In this document: piece after piece, positions 25,770 to 33,804 of the stretch
How the letters are laid out: each line of letters begins with the position of its first letter
Numbering within the stretch: the first letter of the stretch is position 1
Source: PALSA-612 sp963776735
GTDB lineage: Bacteria > Actinomycetota > Thermoleophilia > Gaiellales > Gaiellaceae
DNA: 64,000 nt
Reading direction: 5' to 3'
Assembly: GCA_963776735.1 (NCBI GenBank)
Contig: CAVZNV010000015.1
Location: 186,001-250,000 of the forward strand
Translations under genes and position numbers: made by a program
The notes under the pieces: generated by a model
Seen by the model: only the letters and a program-made list of their open reading frames with translations
The model's database searches: none
Told to the model about the DNA's origin: nothing

Positions 25770-26603
25770 TCACCGCAGGACGAGGCCGGAGCCGACGATG
25801 CGGAGCTTCGTCATCGCCGAGAGGCTCGGCGGTGAGTTGAAGACGTCGAACCCGCTCTGCTCGATGCGCTCGAGGGTCGCCTCGTAGAGGTTCGCGAACG
25901 CCGCCACGCACGCGGCGCTGCGGCGGTCGAGGTAGCCCAGCAGCGTCCGGCCCTCCGCGAGGTACGTCCGCGCGCGGGCGGCCTGGTACGCCATCAGCGC
26001 CTGCCACGCGGACGTGCACCGGCCGGCGGCGATGTCCCCCTCGGACACGCCGAACGAGGCCAGCTCGTCCTGCGGGATGTACACGCGGCCGAGGCTCCAG
26101 TCCTCGTCGACGTCGCGCATGATGTTGATCAGCTGGAGCGCGATGCCCATCGCCTCGGCACGCTGCGGCTGGTCGGCTCCGTACACGGCCATGCAGGCGA
26201 CGCCGACGGCGCCCGCGACCCGCCGGCAGTACCCCGCCAACTGGTCGAAGTCCGCGTACCGCGCCTGCTCGGTGTCCTGCATCCCACCCTCGACGAAGGC
26301 GTGTAGCGCCTCGGCGCGGATCGGATAGCGGCTGCGGGCATCGGCGAGTGCGACCAGCATCGGGCTCGAGCCCGGCTCCGCATCCAGGGCGCGGTCGAGC
26401 CCTTCGAGGCGCGACCGCTTCGCAACCACGGACAGCGTCGGGTCGTCCGCCACGTCGTCGACCTCGCGCGCGAACGCGTAGATCGCCGCGATCGCGCGCC
26501 GCTTCGGCTTCGGCAGGAGTCGGATGCCGTACGAGAAGTTGCGCGCCCGCGCCCTCGTCAGCCGCTCGACCTCGGCGTACGCCTGCTCGACCGCCACGCT
26601 CAT
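25770..26603 (-). CDS. hpnD: Presqualene diphosphate synthase HpnD
   Basis: A 277-residue squalene/phytoene synthase family enzyme that couples two farnesyl diphosphates to presqualene diphosphate. The two aspartate-rich motifs are intact: AFAREVDDVADDP (DxxDD type) near residue 50 and LINIMRDVDEDWSLGRVYIP near 175. YCRRVAGAVGVACMAVYG matches the family. ATG 26603 overlaps the hpnC stop as ATGA. The complete metal-binding motifs set it apart from its neighbour HpnC. Confidence 0.93.
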   Translation of the reverse strand: MSVAVEQAYAEVERLTRARARNFSYGIRLLPKPKRRAIAAIYAFAREVDDVADDPTLSVVAKRSRLEGLDRALDAEPGSSPMLVALADARSRYPIRAEALHAFVEGGMQDTEQARYADFDQLAGYCRRVAGAVGVACMAVYGADQPQRAEAMGIALQLINIMRDVDEDWSLGRVYIPQDELASFGVSEGDIAAGRCTSAWQALMAYQAARARTYLAEGRTLLGYLDRRSAACVAAFANLYEATLERIEQSGFDVFNSPPSLSAMTKLRIVGSGLVLR

Positions 26604-27412
26604 CGGACGAGCTCCACCACCGCGGCCCGCGCCAGCCGAGCCCGCGAGGGACGCGGCCGCTGCGTGAAGATGTCCCAGTTCGCCTCCTCGAGCGACTCGA
26701 GAGCCGCCAGGCCGCCGCGCGCGAACAGCCCGACGCCCTTCCCCACTCGGCCGCCGATCGCCTCGCGCAGCTTCACGCCCGCGCCGAGCAGCCCGCGTGC
26801 CCGCTCCGCCTCGAAGCGCAGCAGCCGCGTGAGCGGCTCGTTCGGCCGGTCGAGCTCCGTCACGTCGAAGCGTCGGCGCTCGTCGGCCGGCACATAGATG
26901 CGACCGAGCTCGAGGTCGCGCGGCACGCCCTGCAGGAAGTTCACGAGCTGGAGACCGGTACAGACGTCGTCCGACCACGTGACGAGCTCGGTGTCCCCCG
27001 CGAGCCCGAGCACACCGAGCACGAGCCGCCCGACCGGATCGGCCGACAACGTGCAGTACGCCTTCAGGTCGGCCCAGGACTCGTACTCGGAGACACGCTG
27101 GTCCTGCCGGTTGCACTCGATCAGGCGGAAGAACGGCTCGCGCGGCAGGTCGCAGGCGCGGATCGTCGGCTGCAGCTCGCGCATCACGGGCCACTCGGGC
27201 TCGCCGTCGTAGCAGAGGTCGAGCTGCCGCTCGAGCTCGTCGAGCACCTCGAGCCGGTCGCCGTCCCAGTCGTCGCCGAGCAGGTCGACGAGCCGCGCGA
27301 AGCCGTAGATCGCCCGCAGGTGCGGCCGGTACTCGCGCGGGAAGAGGAACGAGGCGATCGGGAAGTTCTCGGTCCGCGCGTGAGCGGCGACCTCGGCGAC
27401 GTCCATCGGCAT
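26600..27412 (-). CDS. hpnC: Hydroxysqualene synthase HpnC
   Basis: A 270-residue squalene/phytoene synthase family protein and first gene of the hopanoid operon. HpnC converts presqualene diphosphate to hydroxysqualene. The start ENFPIASFLFPREYRPHLRAIYGFARLVD is typical. The first Asp-rich motif reads VDLLGDDWDGD. The second, usually NxWQDxxxD, reads NFLQGVPRDLELGRIYVP, so its first Asp is Gly. ATG 27412 (MPMDVAEV) is chosen because GATAAT at 27419-27424 on the minus strand ends 6 bases before it; ATG 27406 is the alternative. Confidence 0.9.
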   Translation of the reverse strand: MPMDVAEVAAHARTENFPIASFLFPREYRPHLRAIYGFARLVDLLGDDWDGDRLEVLDELERQLDLCYDGEPEWPVMRELQPTIRACDLPREPFFRLIECNRQDQRVSEYESWADLKAYCTLSADPVGRLVLGVLGLAGDTELVTWSDDVCTGLQLVNFLQGVPRDLELGRIYVPADERRRFDVTELDRPNEPLTRLLRFEAERARGLLGAGVKLREAIGGRVGKGVGLFARGGLAALESLEEANWDIFTQRPRPSRARLARAAVVELVR

Positions 27413-27431
27413 GCCAGGATTATCCCTGCCG
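27413..27431. promoter_or_regulatory. 19-bp divergent promoter between hpnC and an alcohol dehydrogenase gene
   Basis: Only 19 bases separate the hpnC ATG (27412, minus) and the dehydrogenase ATG (27432, plus). An AT-rich block GGATTATCC at its centre gives GATAAT on the minus strand (27419-27424, 6 bases before ATG) and GATTAT on the plus strand (27418-27423, 8 bases before ATG). Both transcripts would be leaderless and the two promoters would compete for the same -10 region. Inferred from motif and spacing. Confidence 0.5.
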
Positions 27432-28415
27432 ATGAAGGCGATGGTGCTCGACCGTCCCGGGACGCCGCTTCGAGCGGCCGAGTTGCCCGACCCCGAGCCT
27501 GCCCATGGGCAGGTGCTCGTCGAGGTCGCGGCCTGCGGTGTCTGCCGCACCGACCTGCACGTGGTCGACGGCGAGCTGCCCAACCCGAAGCTGCCGCTCG
27601 TCCTCGGCCACCAGATCGTCGGGCGAGTCGTGCGCGGCGGCGAGCGGTTCAACCACGGTGACCGCATCGGCATCCCGTGGCTCGGGTGGACGGACGGCGA
27701 GTGCCGCTATTGCCTCGGCGGCCGTGAGAACCTCTGCGACCGCGCCCACTTCACCGGCTACACGCTCGACGGCGGCTACGCCGAGCTGGCCGCCGCGGAC
27801 GAGCGCTACTGCGTTCCGATCCCCGACGTGTACGGCGACGAGGAGGCGGCGCCGCTCCTCTGCGCGGGGCTGATCGGCTACCGCGCGCTGCGAATGGCCG
27901 GGGACGCCGAGCGGCTCGGCCTCTACGGCTTCGGCGCGTCGGCGCACATCGTCGCGCAGGTCGCGCGGCACGAGGGCAGGCGCGTGTTCGCGTTCACGCG
28001 CGCGGACGACGAGGCGGCGCAGTCGCTCGCGCTCGAGCTCGGCGCCGAGTGGGCCGGCGACTCGGCCGGGCCGGCGCCCGAGGAGCTCGACGCGGCGATC
28101 CTGTTCGCGCCGGCGGGCGAGCTCGTCCCCGCCGCGTTGCGGGCGTCAGCGAAGGGCGCGGTCGTCGTCTGCGCCGGGATCCACATGAGCGACATCCCGT
28201 CCTTCCCGTACGAGCTGCTCTGGGGCGAGCGCGCCGTGCGCTCGGTCGCGAACCTGACCCGCCGCGACGCCGAGGAGTTCATGGCGCTCGCGCCCGGGGT
28301 TCCGGTGCGGACGGAGGTCGAGGTCTTCCCGCTGACCGAGGCGAACGACGCGCTCGCCCGCCTGCGCCGGGGCGAGGTGCGGGGCGCCGCCCTGCTGCGC
28401 GTCAGCGAACCGTGA
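27432..28415 (+). CDS. Zinc-dependent alcohol dehydrogenase family protein
   Basis: A 327-residue medium-chain dehydrogenase. Catalytic zinc residues are seen in AACGVCRTDLHVVDGE (Cys) and PLVLGHQIVG (His-Gln). The structural zinc loop reads WTDGECRYCLGGRENLC: it keeps three cysteines, but the first of the usual four is Asp. LGLYGFGASAHIVAQVA is the NAD(P)-binding glycine motif. Substrate unknown. ATG 27432 begins the fold. It is divergent from hpnC with a shared 19-bp promoter, and overlaps the convergent glycosidase-like gene by 14 bp. Confidence 0.9.
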   Translation: MKAMVLDRPGTPLRAAELPDPEPAHGQVLVEVAACGVCRTDLHVVDGELPNPKLPLVLGHQIVGRVVRGGERFNHGDRIGIPWLGWTDGECRYCLGGRENLCDRAHFTGYTLDGGYAELAAADERYCVPIPDVYGDEEAAPLLCAGLIGYRALRMAGDAERLGLYGFGASAHIVAQVARHEGRRVFAFTRADDEAAQSLALELGAEWAGDSAGPAPEELDAAILFAPAGELVPAALRASAKGAVVVCAGIHMSDIPSFPYELLWGERAVRSVANLTRRDAEEFMALAPGVPVRTEVEVFPLTEANDALARLRRGEVRGAALLRVSEP

Positions 28416-29955
28416 ACGGCTTGCTGACGAGCAGCGACGTGCGGGACGGGTTCATCGTCGCGTGCAGCTGCACCGCGTAGACGTACCGACCCGGCGCGAG
28501 CTTGCCCCGCAGCATGAACGTCCTGCTCGTGTTCGCCTTGATCAGTCCGCTCGCAGACGGCAGCGACGCGATCCCTGTGGCGCCGTTCCCGAGCGCGGCT
28601 CGTATCAGGGCCGCCGTGGTTGCCGCCGGGAAGATCGACGTCGTCGCCGAGACCTCTTCGCCCGCGCCGGCCGTCGACCGCCACGTGCGCTGGGCGGCGA
28701 CCTTCGTCGTCACGTTGAAGCTGCCCTTCGCGCCGATCACGACGGTCGTGTGCTTCCAGGTGTGCGGCTTCGCGCAGGCGCGCGCGGCGGCGATCGCCTG
28801 CTTGACGGCGGCGTAGGACGGCCGCTTGCTGCCGTCGATGCGCAGCAGTCCGCTCTGGAATCCGCTGTTCAACAGCGGCTCGTCGATCAGATGGAAGAGG
28901 TCGAGCGTCGAGACCGCCGGATCGCACTTCGCGAGGTTGATCAGCCCCGTGTAGTACTGCGCCTGCGTCGCCTCGTCCACCGTCGGGACGTTCTCCGTGC
29001 CCGAGTAGAGATCCGGGTTGACCTTGGTCGGGTCGATCTTCACCTGCGTCCCGCTCTCGTCGATCCGGAACGTGACGTACGGCCCCGGCCCGGTCTGGCC
29101 GGCCTCCCGGAACACGGGCTGACCCGTCCCGTGGAAGGCGTCCCACCACGCCTGCTCGAGGCGGTCGAGGTTCGCCGCGCCTGCGTTCGGCCACTGGTAC
29201 GGCCGGGTCAGCGGCTGCGTGTTGATGTTCGAGTACGCGTGGAAGTCGAAGACGTCGGCGATCGGCTTCGTCCGGCCGCTCTGGCGATAGGCCGCGCCGA
29301 GGGCGGCGATGAAGCGCACCGGGGAGACCGACTCGGCGTTGGTGCCCGGCGCGCCGTCGTTGCCGCGCGGCGAGAGCGCGAGCCCGTCGACCGTGATCGA
29401 CGGGTCGATCGCCTTGAGCGTGTCGTACGACGCGGCCAGCACCTGCTCGTAGACGGCGGCCGAGGAGATCGAGCCGTCCGGGTTGTGCTGCGGCTGCCAG
29501 AAGCGCTTGACGTTCGGCTCGTTGCCGATCACGAACTCCTTCACCTGCGGCCAGCGTCGCGCGACCTCCCGGACGTAGTTCGTGAACGCCGCGATCTTCG
29601 CCGCCGTGTTCGTCGCGAACGCGAACGCGTGGATCGGCTGGATCGCCATCTCGACGCGGATCCCGTACTGCGCGGCCACCGGCATCATCCGGTCGACGAA
29701 GTCCCCCTCGAGGATCTTCGTCGGCGTGTTCTCGTCCCAGAAGACGTTGATGCGGTTGTCCGTCATGCCGAGGTCGTTCAGGTCGGCGAAGAGCGAGCCG
29801 CCGCCGTCCTCGGCGTACTTCATCGCGTCGTCCGTGATGCCGAACGAGATCGAGGTCGCGGCGGCAGGGCGGTCACGGGCCGCGCCCGCCGCTCCGGCGA
29901 CGGCTGCGATCAGGACCAGGACGAGCGGGGCGAGAAGCAGTCGGCCGCGGCTCAC
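28402..29955 (-). CDS. Secreted GH-A clan glycosidase-like protein
   Basis: A 517-residue exported protein with a signal peptide (LLLAPLVLVLIAAVAGAAGAA). A TIM-barrel-like domain of about 370 residues follows, and a C-terminal beta-sandwich-like region (KGSFNVTTKVAAQRTW ... RTSLLVSKPFTVR). EFVIGNEPNVKRFW carries the Asn-Glu-Pro signature of the clan GH-A acid/base. LDLFHLIDEPLLN may hold the strand with a second acidic residue. Substrate cannot be told. GTG 29955 has TAACCT at 29965-29970 (minus), 9 bases upstream. Assignment to clan is likely; catalytic activity is not proven. Confidence 0.7.
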   Translation of the reverse strand: MSRGRLLLAPLVLVLIAAVAGAAGAARDRPAAATSISFGITDDAMKYAEDGGGSLFADLNDLGMTDNRINVFWDENTPTKILEGDFVDRMMPVAAQYGIRVEMAIQPIHAFAFATNTAAKIAAFTNYVREVARRWPQVKEFVIGNEPNVKRFWQPQHNPDGSISSAAVYEQVLAASYDTLKAIDPSITVDGLALSPRGNDGAPGTNAESVSPVRFIAALGAAYRQSGRTKPIADVFDFHAYSNINTQPLTRPYQWPNAGAANLDRLEQAWWDAFHGTGQPVFREAGQTGPGPYVTFRIDESGTQVKIDPTKVNPDLYSGTENVPTVDEATQAQYYTGLINLAKCDPAVSTLDLFHLIDEPLLNSGFQSGLLRIDGSKRPSYAAVKQAIAAARACAKPHTWKHTTVVIGAKGSFNVTTKVAAQRTWRSTAGAGEEVSATTSIFPAATTAALIRAALGNGATGIASLPSASGLIKANTSRTFMLRGKLAPGRYVYAVQLHATMNPSRTSLLVSKPFTVR

Positions 29956-29967
29956 GGACCGAAGAGG

Positions 29968-30879
29968 TTAGCCGCGCGGGTCGGGAAGTGGAGTGAGGAG
30001 CGGCTCGACCTGTGCCCGGAGGTGCTCGAAGTCCGGCGGCAGCGAGAGGCGTTCGCCCAGGCTCTCGAACGGCTCGTCGGTCGCGAAACCGGGCCCAATG
30101 GTGGCGATCTCGAACAGGACGCCGCTCGGCTCGCGGAAGTAGATCGACTTGAAGTAGAAGCGGTCGATCACCGGCGTCGGCCGGCCTCCGGCCCGCGCGA
30201 CGCGCTGGTGCCAGTCCTCGTGCTCCTCGGGCAGCGAGGCCCAGGCGACGTGGTGCACGGTGCCGGCACCACCCATGCCCGGTTCGGAGGGCGGCTCGTC
30301 GTAGCGGTACCACGACCCGCGCCTGGCCCCCCGGACTTTGTAACACAGTGTTGCTTGGGGTTCGAAGGCGAGGGCGTTTTCGAGGAGGTTTCGGCTTGCC
30401 TCGGGGTTCGCGGCGTACGCGCGCACGCCGTCGAAGCCCTGGAGCGCGAGCTCCTCGGGGATGTCCGGGTGCTCGGCGACGAGGGGCGCGTCCTCCGTCT
30501 CGACGACGGCCAGCTCCAGGTCGAGTCCTTCCGGGTCGGAGAACAGCAGGCTGCCGTCGTCGCGCGCCGTCGTCACACTAGCGTCGCCGAGGCGGCGCTC
30601 CCAGAAGTCGAGCGCGTCCGTCGACCCGAGCCGCCAGACGACGCGATGCACCATCCCCGCGCCGGCCCGCCCGCGGCGCGCGTGCGGGTACTCGAAGAAG
30701 GTCATGTCGGCCCCGGCACTCCCGCCCTCGTCGGCGTAGAACAGGTGGTAGACGGTCGGGTCGTCCTGGTTCACCGTCTTCTTGACGAGCCTGAGCCCGA
30801 GCAGCCGCGCGTAGAACTCGACGTTCCCGGGCGCATCCGCGGTGATGCACGTGACGTGGTGGATCCCCTCGAGCTTCAC
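29968..30879 (-). CDS. Ring-cleaving dioxygenase, VOC superfamily (MhqA/MhqO-like)
   Basis: A 303-residue protein with two vicinal-oxygen-chelate modules, like the hydroquinone-type dioxygenases MhqA/MhqO. Metal ligands appear as LEGIHHVTCITAD (N-terminal His), GTVHHVAWASL (second-module His) and GVLFEIATIGPGF (Glu). The two halves begin at about residues 5 and 145. GTG 30879 has TAGCGT at 30887-30892 (minus), 7 bases upstream. A segment ATLCYKVRG in the second module is encoded by a palindromic repeat (30334-30358), also found in hpnG, and appears as an in-frame insertion. Actual substrate unknown. Confidence 0.85.
   Translation of the reverse strand: MKLEGIHHVTCITADAPGNVEFYARLLGLRLVKKTVNQDDPTVYHLFYADEGGSAGADMTFFEYPHARRGRAGAGMVHRVVWRLGSTDALDFWERRLGDASVTTARDDGSLLFSDPEGLDLELAVVETEDAPLVAEHPDIPEELALQGFDGVRAYAANPEASRNLLENALAFEPQATLCYKVRGARRGSWYRYDEPPSEPGMGGAGTVHHVAWASLPEEHEDWHQRVARAGGRPTPVIDRFYFKSIYFREPSGVLFEIATIGPGFATDEPFESLGERLSLPPDFEHLRAQVEPLLTPLPDPRG
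30334..30358. repeat. Palindromic 25-bp repeat, copy 2 (inside the VOC dioxygenase gene)
   Basis: GACTTTGTAACACAGTGTTG at 30334-30353, continued by CTTGG, matches copy 1 at 21045-21069 at all but about three positions, including the central AACACAGTGTT palindrome. It lies in frame in the second VOC module and encodes ATLCYKVR. It is AT-rich against a GC-rich background. Confidence 0.68.
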
Positions 30880-30902
30880 CGGCCGAACGCTACAGAACGG
30901 AT

Positions 30903-30939
30903 AAGGGCCGCCTCCCGGGCGGATTGGGAGGCGGCCCTT
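30903..30939 (-). terminator. Strong hairpin downstream of the Ig-like repeat gene
   Basis: AAGGGCCGCCTCCC and GGGAGGCGGCCCTT form a perfect 14-bp stem with a 9-base loop. It sits 31 bp after the stop of the minus-strand gene ending at 30970 and ahead of the VOC dioxygenase gene start. The stem ends in TT on the minus strand but lacks a long T-run. It is probably an intrinsic terminator. Confidence 0.7.
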
Positions 30940-30969
30940 GGGGTGCGCGTCGAGGCGGGAGGAGACGCG

Positions 30970-32076
30970 CTAGCGCAGCACGGGCAGCGACACGAGCCGC
31001 CGTGACGACACGCCTGCGAGGACGCTGTCGCCGGGCTTGCTCGCGCGGACGAAGATCGTCATCAGCTGCTGCTGCTTGCTGACCGGGAAGCCGGCCTTCG
31101 TCTGGAACGAGACGACAGCCCAGCCGTTCGAGTCTGTCGCGACGAGCGGCGGGGTGCTGAGCTGGTTGAACGGCACCGCGGTGGCGTAGACCATCGCGCC
31201 CTGCACCGTCTGATTGCAGGTATCGGACACGTGGAAGCGCACGGTGAGCTGCTTCGAGTCGCGGCGCAGGATGGTCGGCGACGAGCTGATGCCGTCGACG
31301 ACGAGCCGGGCCGGCGCGTTGACCTGCGAGACCAAGACGGTCTTCTCGCCGATCGGGCAGCCGTTCGCGCTGCTCGACACGGCCGACGTCGGCACGGACG
31401 TCGCCGAGGTGGAGCCGAACTGGTTCTTCGCCCTCACGCGGACGCGGATCGCGTGACCGGCGTCGGCCGCTCCGAGCACGAGCGTCTGGTTCGTCGCGCC
31501 GGCGATGTTCCCGCAGGCGCCGCCGACCGAGTCGCAGCGGAGCCACTGGAACGTGAACGTGATCGGCCCCGGCCCGGTCCAGCTGCCGGTGTTCGCGGTC
31601 AGGGTCGCACCGAGCTGCGGCGTGCCGGCGATCGTCGGCGGAGCAGTGTTCGCCGGAGCCTGCGCAGCCGCGATCATGGCCGAAGGAGACGACGCTGCGG
31701 TCGCGCTCCCGGCCGAGTTCGACGCGGTGACGACGACGCGCACCGTGTTGCCGACGTCGGCCGAGCCGAGCGTGTAGTCGCGGTGCGTTGCGCCGCCGAT
31801 GTTCCCGCAGCTCCCGCCGCCGGCGTTGCAGCGCTGCCAGCGGTACGCGAAGGCGATCGGCTGCGAGCCACTCCAGCTGCCGGGCTCGGCGTGGAGCGTC
31901 TGGCCCTTCTGGGCCGCGCCCGAGATCGTGGGCGACGACGTGTTCGACGGCGGCGTGGCCGCGCCGGACGCCCCCGCTCCGGCCACGAGGCCGAGCGCGA
32001 CGACGAGAGCGAGCGTCCCGCAGACGCCGAGCGAAATGCCTGCGAGGAGGGATCGTCTCTTTGCTGACTGGGACAT
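30970..32076 (-). CDS. Secreted Ig-like tandem-repeat protein
   Basis: A 368-residue exported protein. A signal peptide (LLAGISLGVCGTLALVVALGLVAGAGASG) is followed by two tandem Ig-like repeats of about 90 residues. Each has PTISG or PTIAG, GxTLxAxxGSWxG, a W(Q/L)RC block, a second Cys in CGNI(G/A)GAT, then LGxADxGxxxRVxVxAxN. A different C-terminal beta-domain follows (VLVSQVNAPARLVVDGISS). The paired cysteines probably form a disulfide in each repeat. ATG 32076 is preceded by the ribosome site AAGGAGG. Such repeats occur in adhesin-like or wall-associated actinobacterial proteins; the ligand is unknown. Confidence 0.8.
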   Translation of the reverse strand: MSQSAKRRSLLAGISLGVCGTLALVVALGLVAGAGASGAATPPSNTSSPTISGAAQKGQTLHAEPGSWSGSQPIAFAYRWQRCNAGGGSCGNIGGATHRDYTLGSADVGNTVRVVVTASNSAGSATAASSPSAMIAAAQAPANTAPPTIAGTPQLGATLTANTGSWTGPGPITFTFQWLRCDSVGGACGNIAGATNQTLVLGAADAGHAIRVRVRAKNQFGSTSATSVPTSAVSSSANGCPIGEKTVLVSQVNAPARLVVDGISSSPTILRRDSKQLTVRFHVSDTCNQTVQGAMVYATAVPFNQLSTPPLVATDSNGWAVVSFQTKAGFPVSKQQQLMTIFVRASKPGDSVLAGVSSRRLVSLPVLR

Positions 32077-32281
32077 GTGAACCTCCTTCGAGGAGTGCTT
32101 CCACACGTTGGGACGCTCACCTCGTCCGCGCGGACGCGCCGGTCGGCCGCATTTGCCCGGACCTGACCGAGCTTTTGCGCGTTGCTTACCCACCGCGCGA
32201 GTTGCTTGCAATTCCGTCGGACTCCGTTAAGAATCGCGGCCGAGACGACGTTCCGTGCTGGACGGCCACGGAGGCGGGGAA

Positions 32282-32935
32282 GTGGGTAAGGGAACGAAGC
32301 TGGCAGGCGTGCTCGGCGGCACCGCCGTCGCAGCCGCGCTGCTCGCGTTCTACATCGTCGGCTACCTGATCGTCACGCCGCCGAACGTGCAGGCGTCCGG
32401 CGGCGCGCCGCACGCGAAGGTGACGCTCCAGACCGTGGCGGCGCTCGGCTTCGGCCCGCACCCGGACTGGGTCTCGTATCTGGTCAAGAACGACAAGGGC
32501 GAGTGGCAGCACTCGACCGTCGTGACGGTTCCGGCGAACTCGCTGGTCACCGTCACCGTCCTCCAGTACGACACCGCCACAGGCCTGCGCAACCCGTACT
32601 GGGGCGGGCCGCGCGGGATCGTCGGGCAGATGACGATCGACGGCAAGCCGTACGCGACGCTCGACCCCGACCTCGCCTCGCACACGTTCGCGATCCCCGA
32701 GCTCGGCGTCAGCGTGCCGCTGAAGGGCGTCGCCGACGACGCGAAGGATCAGTGCTCGGTCGCGCCCTGCACACTGCAGGAGGCGCACACGACGGTCGTG
32801 TTCAGCTTCCGCACCGGGAAGAAGGGCACGTACCGCTGGCAGTGCTTCGTGCCCTGCGCCGCCGGCTTCATCCTCGGCTTCGGCGGCCCGATGCAGAGCC
32901 TCGGCTACATGGACGGGCTGCTCCACGTCGTATGA
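32282..32935 (+). CDS. Membrane-anchored cupredoxin-like protein leading the cytochrome oxidase operon
   Basis: A 217-residue protein. One N-terminal membrane helix (LAGVLGGTAVAAALLAFYIVGYLIV) is followed by an extracellular beta-domain. The region YRWQCFVPCAAGFILGFGGPMQSLGYM, with two Cys and Met, resembles the C-terminal copper loop of cupredoxins and the CuA loop. An upstream His ligand is not obvious. GTG 32282 starts just before the helix, and its stop overlaps coxB as ATGA. Its fixed place ahead of coxB suggests electron delivery to, or copper loading of, the oxidase. Family is tentative. Confidence 0.65.
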   Translation: MGKGTKLAGVLGGTAVAAALLAFYIVGYLIVTPPNVQASGGAPHAKVTLQTVAALGFGPHPDWVSYLVKNDKGEWQHSTVVTVPANSLVTVTVLQYDTATGLRNPYWGGPRGIVGQMTIDGKPYATLDPDLASHTFAIPELGVSVPLKGVADDAKDQCSVAPCTLQEAHTTVVFSFRTGKKGTYRWQCFVPCAAGFILGFGGPMQSLGYMDGLLHVV

Positions 32936-33804
32936 CGACGAGCGCGCCGTCCGCGAACGAGAGCCCGCAGCACCACGGGCGCCTGCTGCTCGCCATCTGG
33001 CTGGTCGCGAGCGTGATCGCCGTGCCGCTCGTGATCTGGGTGCTCGGCCCGCACCTGCCGCCGGGTGACTTCACCTCCGAGGCGTCCGACCAGACGAGCG
33101 CCAACATCGTCCTCACCGCCGTTTGCGCGCCGATCGTGCTCGGCGTCGTCATCTACTTCCTCTACGCCGCGTTCGCCTTCCGCCAGCGCGGTGCCGAACT
33201 CGAGGACGGCACGCCGATCAAGGGCCACGCGCGCACACAGACGCTCTGGATCGTGCTCAGTTCCGTGATCGTCATCGCGCTCGCGATCTGGGGCAGCCTC
33301 GTGCTCGTCGTCAGCGCCAACGGCGCGGGCGGCGGCCAGGGGCCGAGCCCCGTCAACCCGCCGAGCGGCGAGAAGCTCCAGGTGCAGGTGATCGGGCAGC
33401 AGTGGGCCTGGACGTACCGCTTCCCCGCGAAGACCGGGGCGACGACCGCGCTCGAGACGGACCAGCTCGAGCTGCCGGCCGACACGCTCGTCGAGTTCCA
33501 TGTCACCTCCCTCGACGTCACGCACTCCTTCTGGGCGTACGAGCTCGGCGTCAAGGCCGACGCGGTCCCGGGTGCCGACAACATCGCCTTCGTCCACACG
33601 CGCGGGACGGGCAGCTTCTCGATCCGCTGCGCCGAGCTGTGCGGCCTCTGGCACGCGCACATGTTCCAGACCGGCCACGTCGTCTCGAAGGCCGACTTCG
33701 CCACCTGGCTCGTCCAGCAGGCGAAGTCCGAGAGCCTGAACCTGAAGTACCTCCCGCCGTACGCGAGCCACTACTACCCCGACCCGTTGAGGAGAGCCGG
33801 CTAA
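32932..33804 (+). CDS. coxB: Cytochrome c oxidase subunit II (CuA)
   Basis: A 290-residue subunit II with two N-terminal membrane helices (LLLAIWLVASVIAVPLVIWV and TLWIVLSSVIVIALAIWGSL). A periplasmic cupredoxin domain follows with the aromatic QQWAWTYRF block. CuA ligands are complete: His in SLDVTHSFWAYELG and CAELCGLWHAHM (Cys, Glu, Cys, His, Met). No fused cytochrome c domain is present, so electrons come from a separate donor. ATG 32932 overlaps the upstream cupredoxin gene, and the stop TAA shares its last base with the coxA ATG. Confidence 0.96.
   Translation: MTTSAPSANESPQHHGRLLLAIWLVASVIAVPLVIWVLGPHLPPGDFTSEASDQTSANIVLTAVCAPIVLGVVIYFLYAAFAFRQRGAELEDGTPIKGHARTQTLWIVLSSVIVIALAIWGSLVLVVSANGAGGGQGPSPVNPPSGEKLQVQVIGQQWAWTYRFPAKTGATTALETDQLELPADTLVEFHVTSLDVTHSFWAYELGVKADAVPGADNIAFVHTRGTGSFSIRCAELCGLWHAHMFQTGHVVSKADFATWLVQQAKSESLNLKYLPPYASHYYPDPLRRAG

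Noticed and set aside
28462..31005. Very long plus-strand open frame (about 850 codons) across the glycosidase-like and dioxygenase genes
   Set aside because: It spans two conserved minus-strand genes and the gap between them, with Arg/Asp/Val-rich translation; stop codons are simply rare at this GC content.
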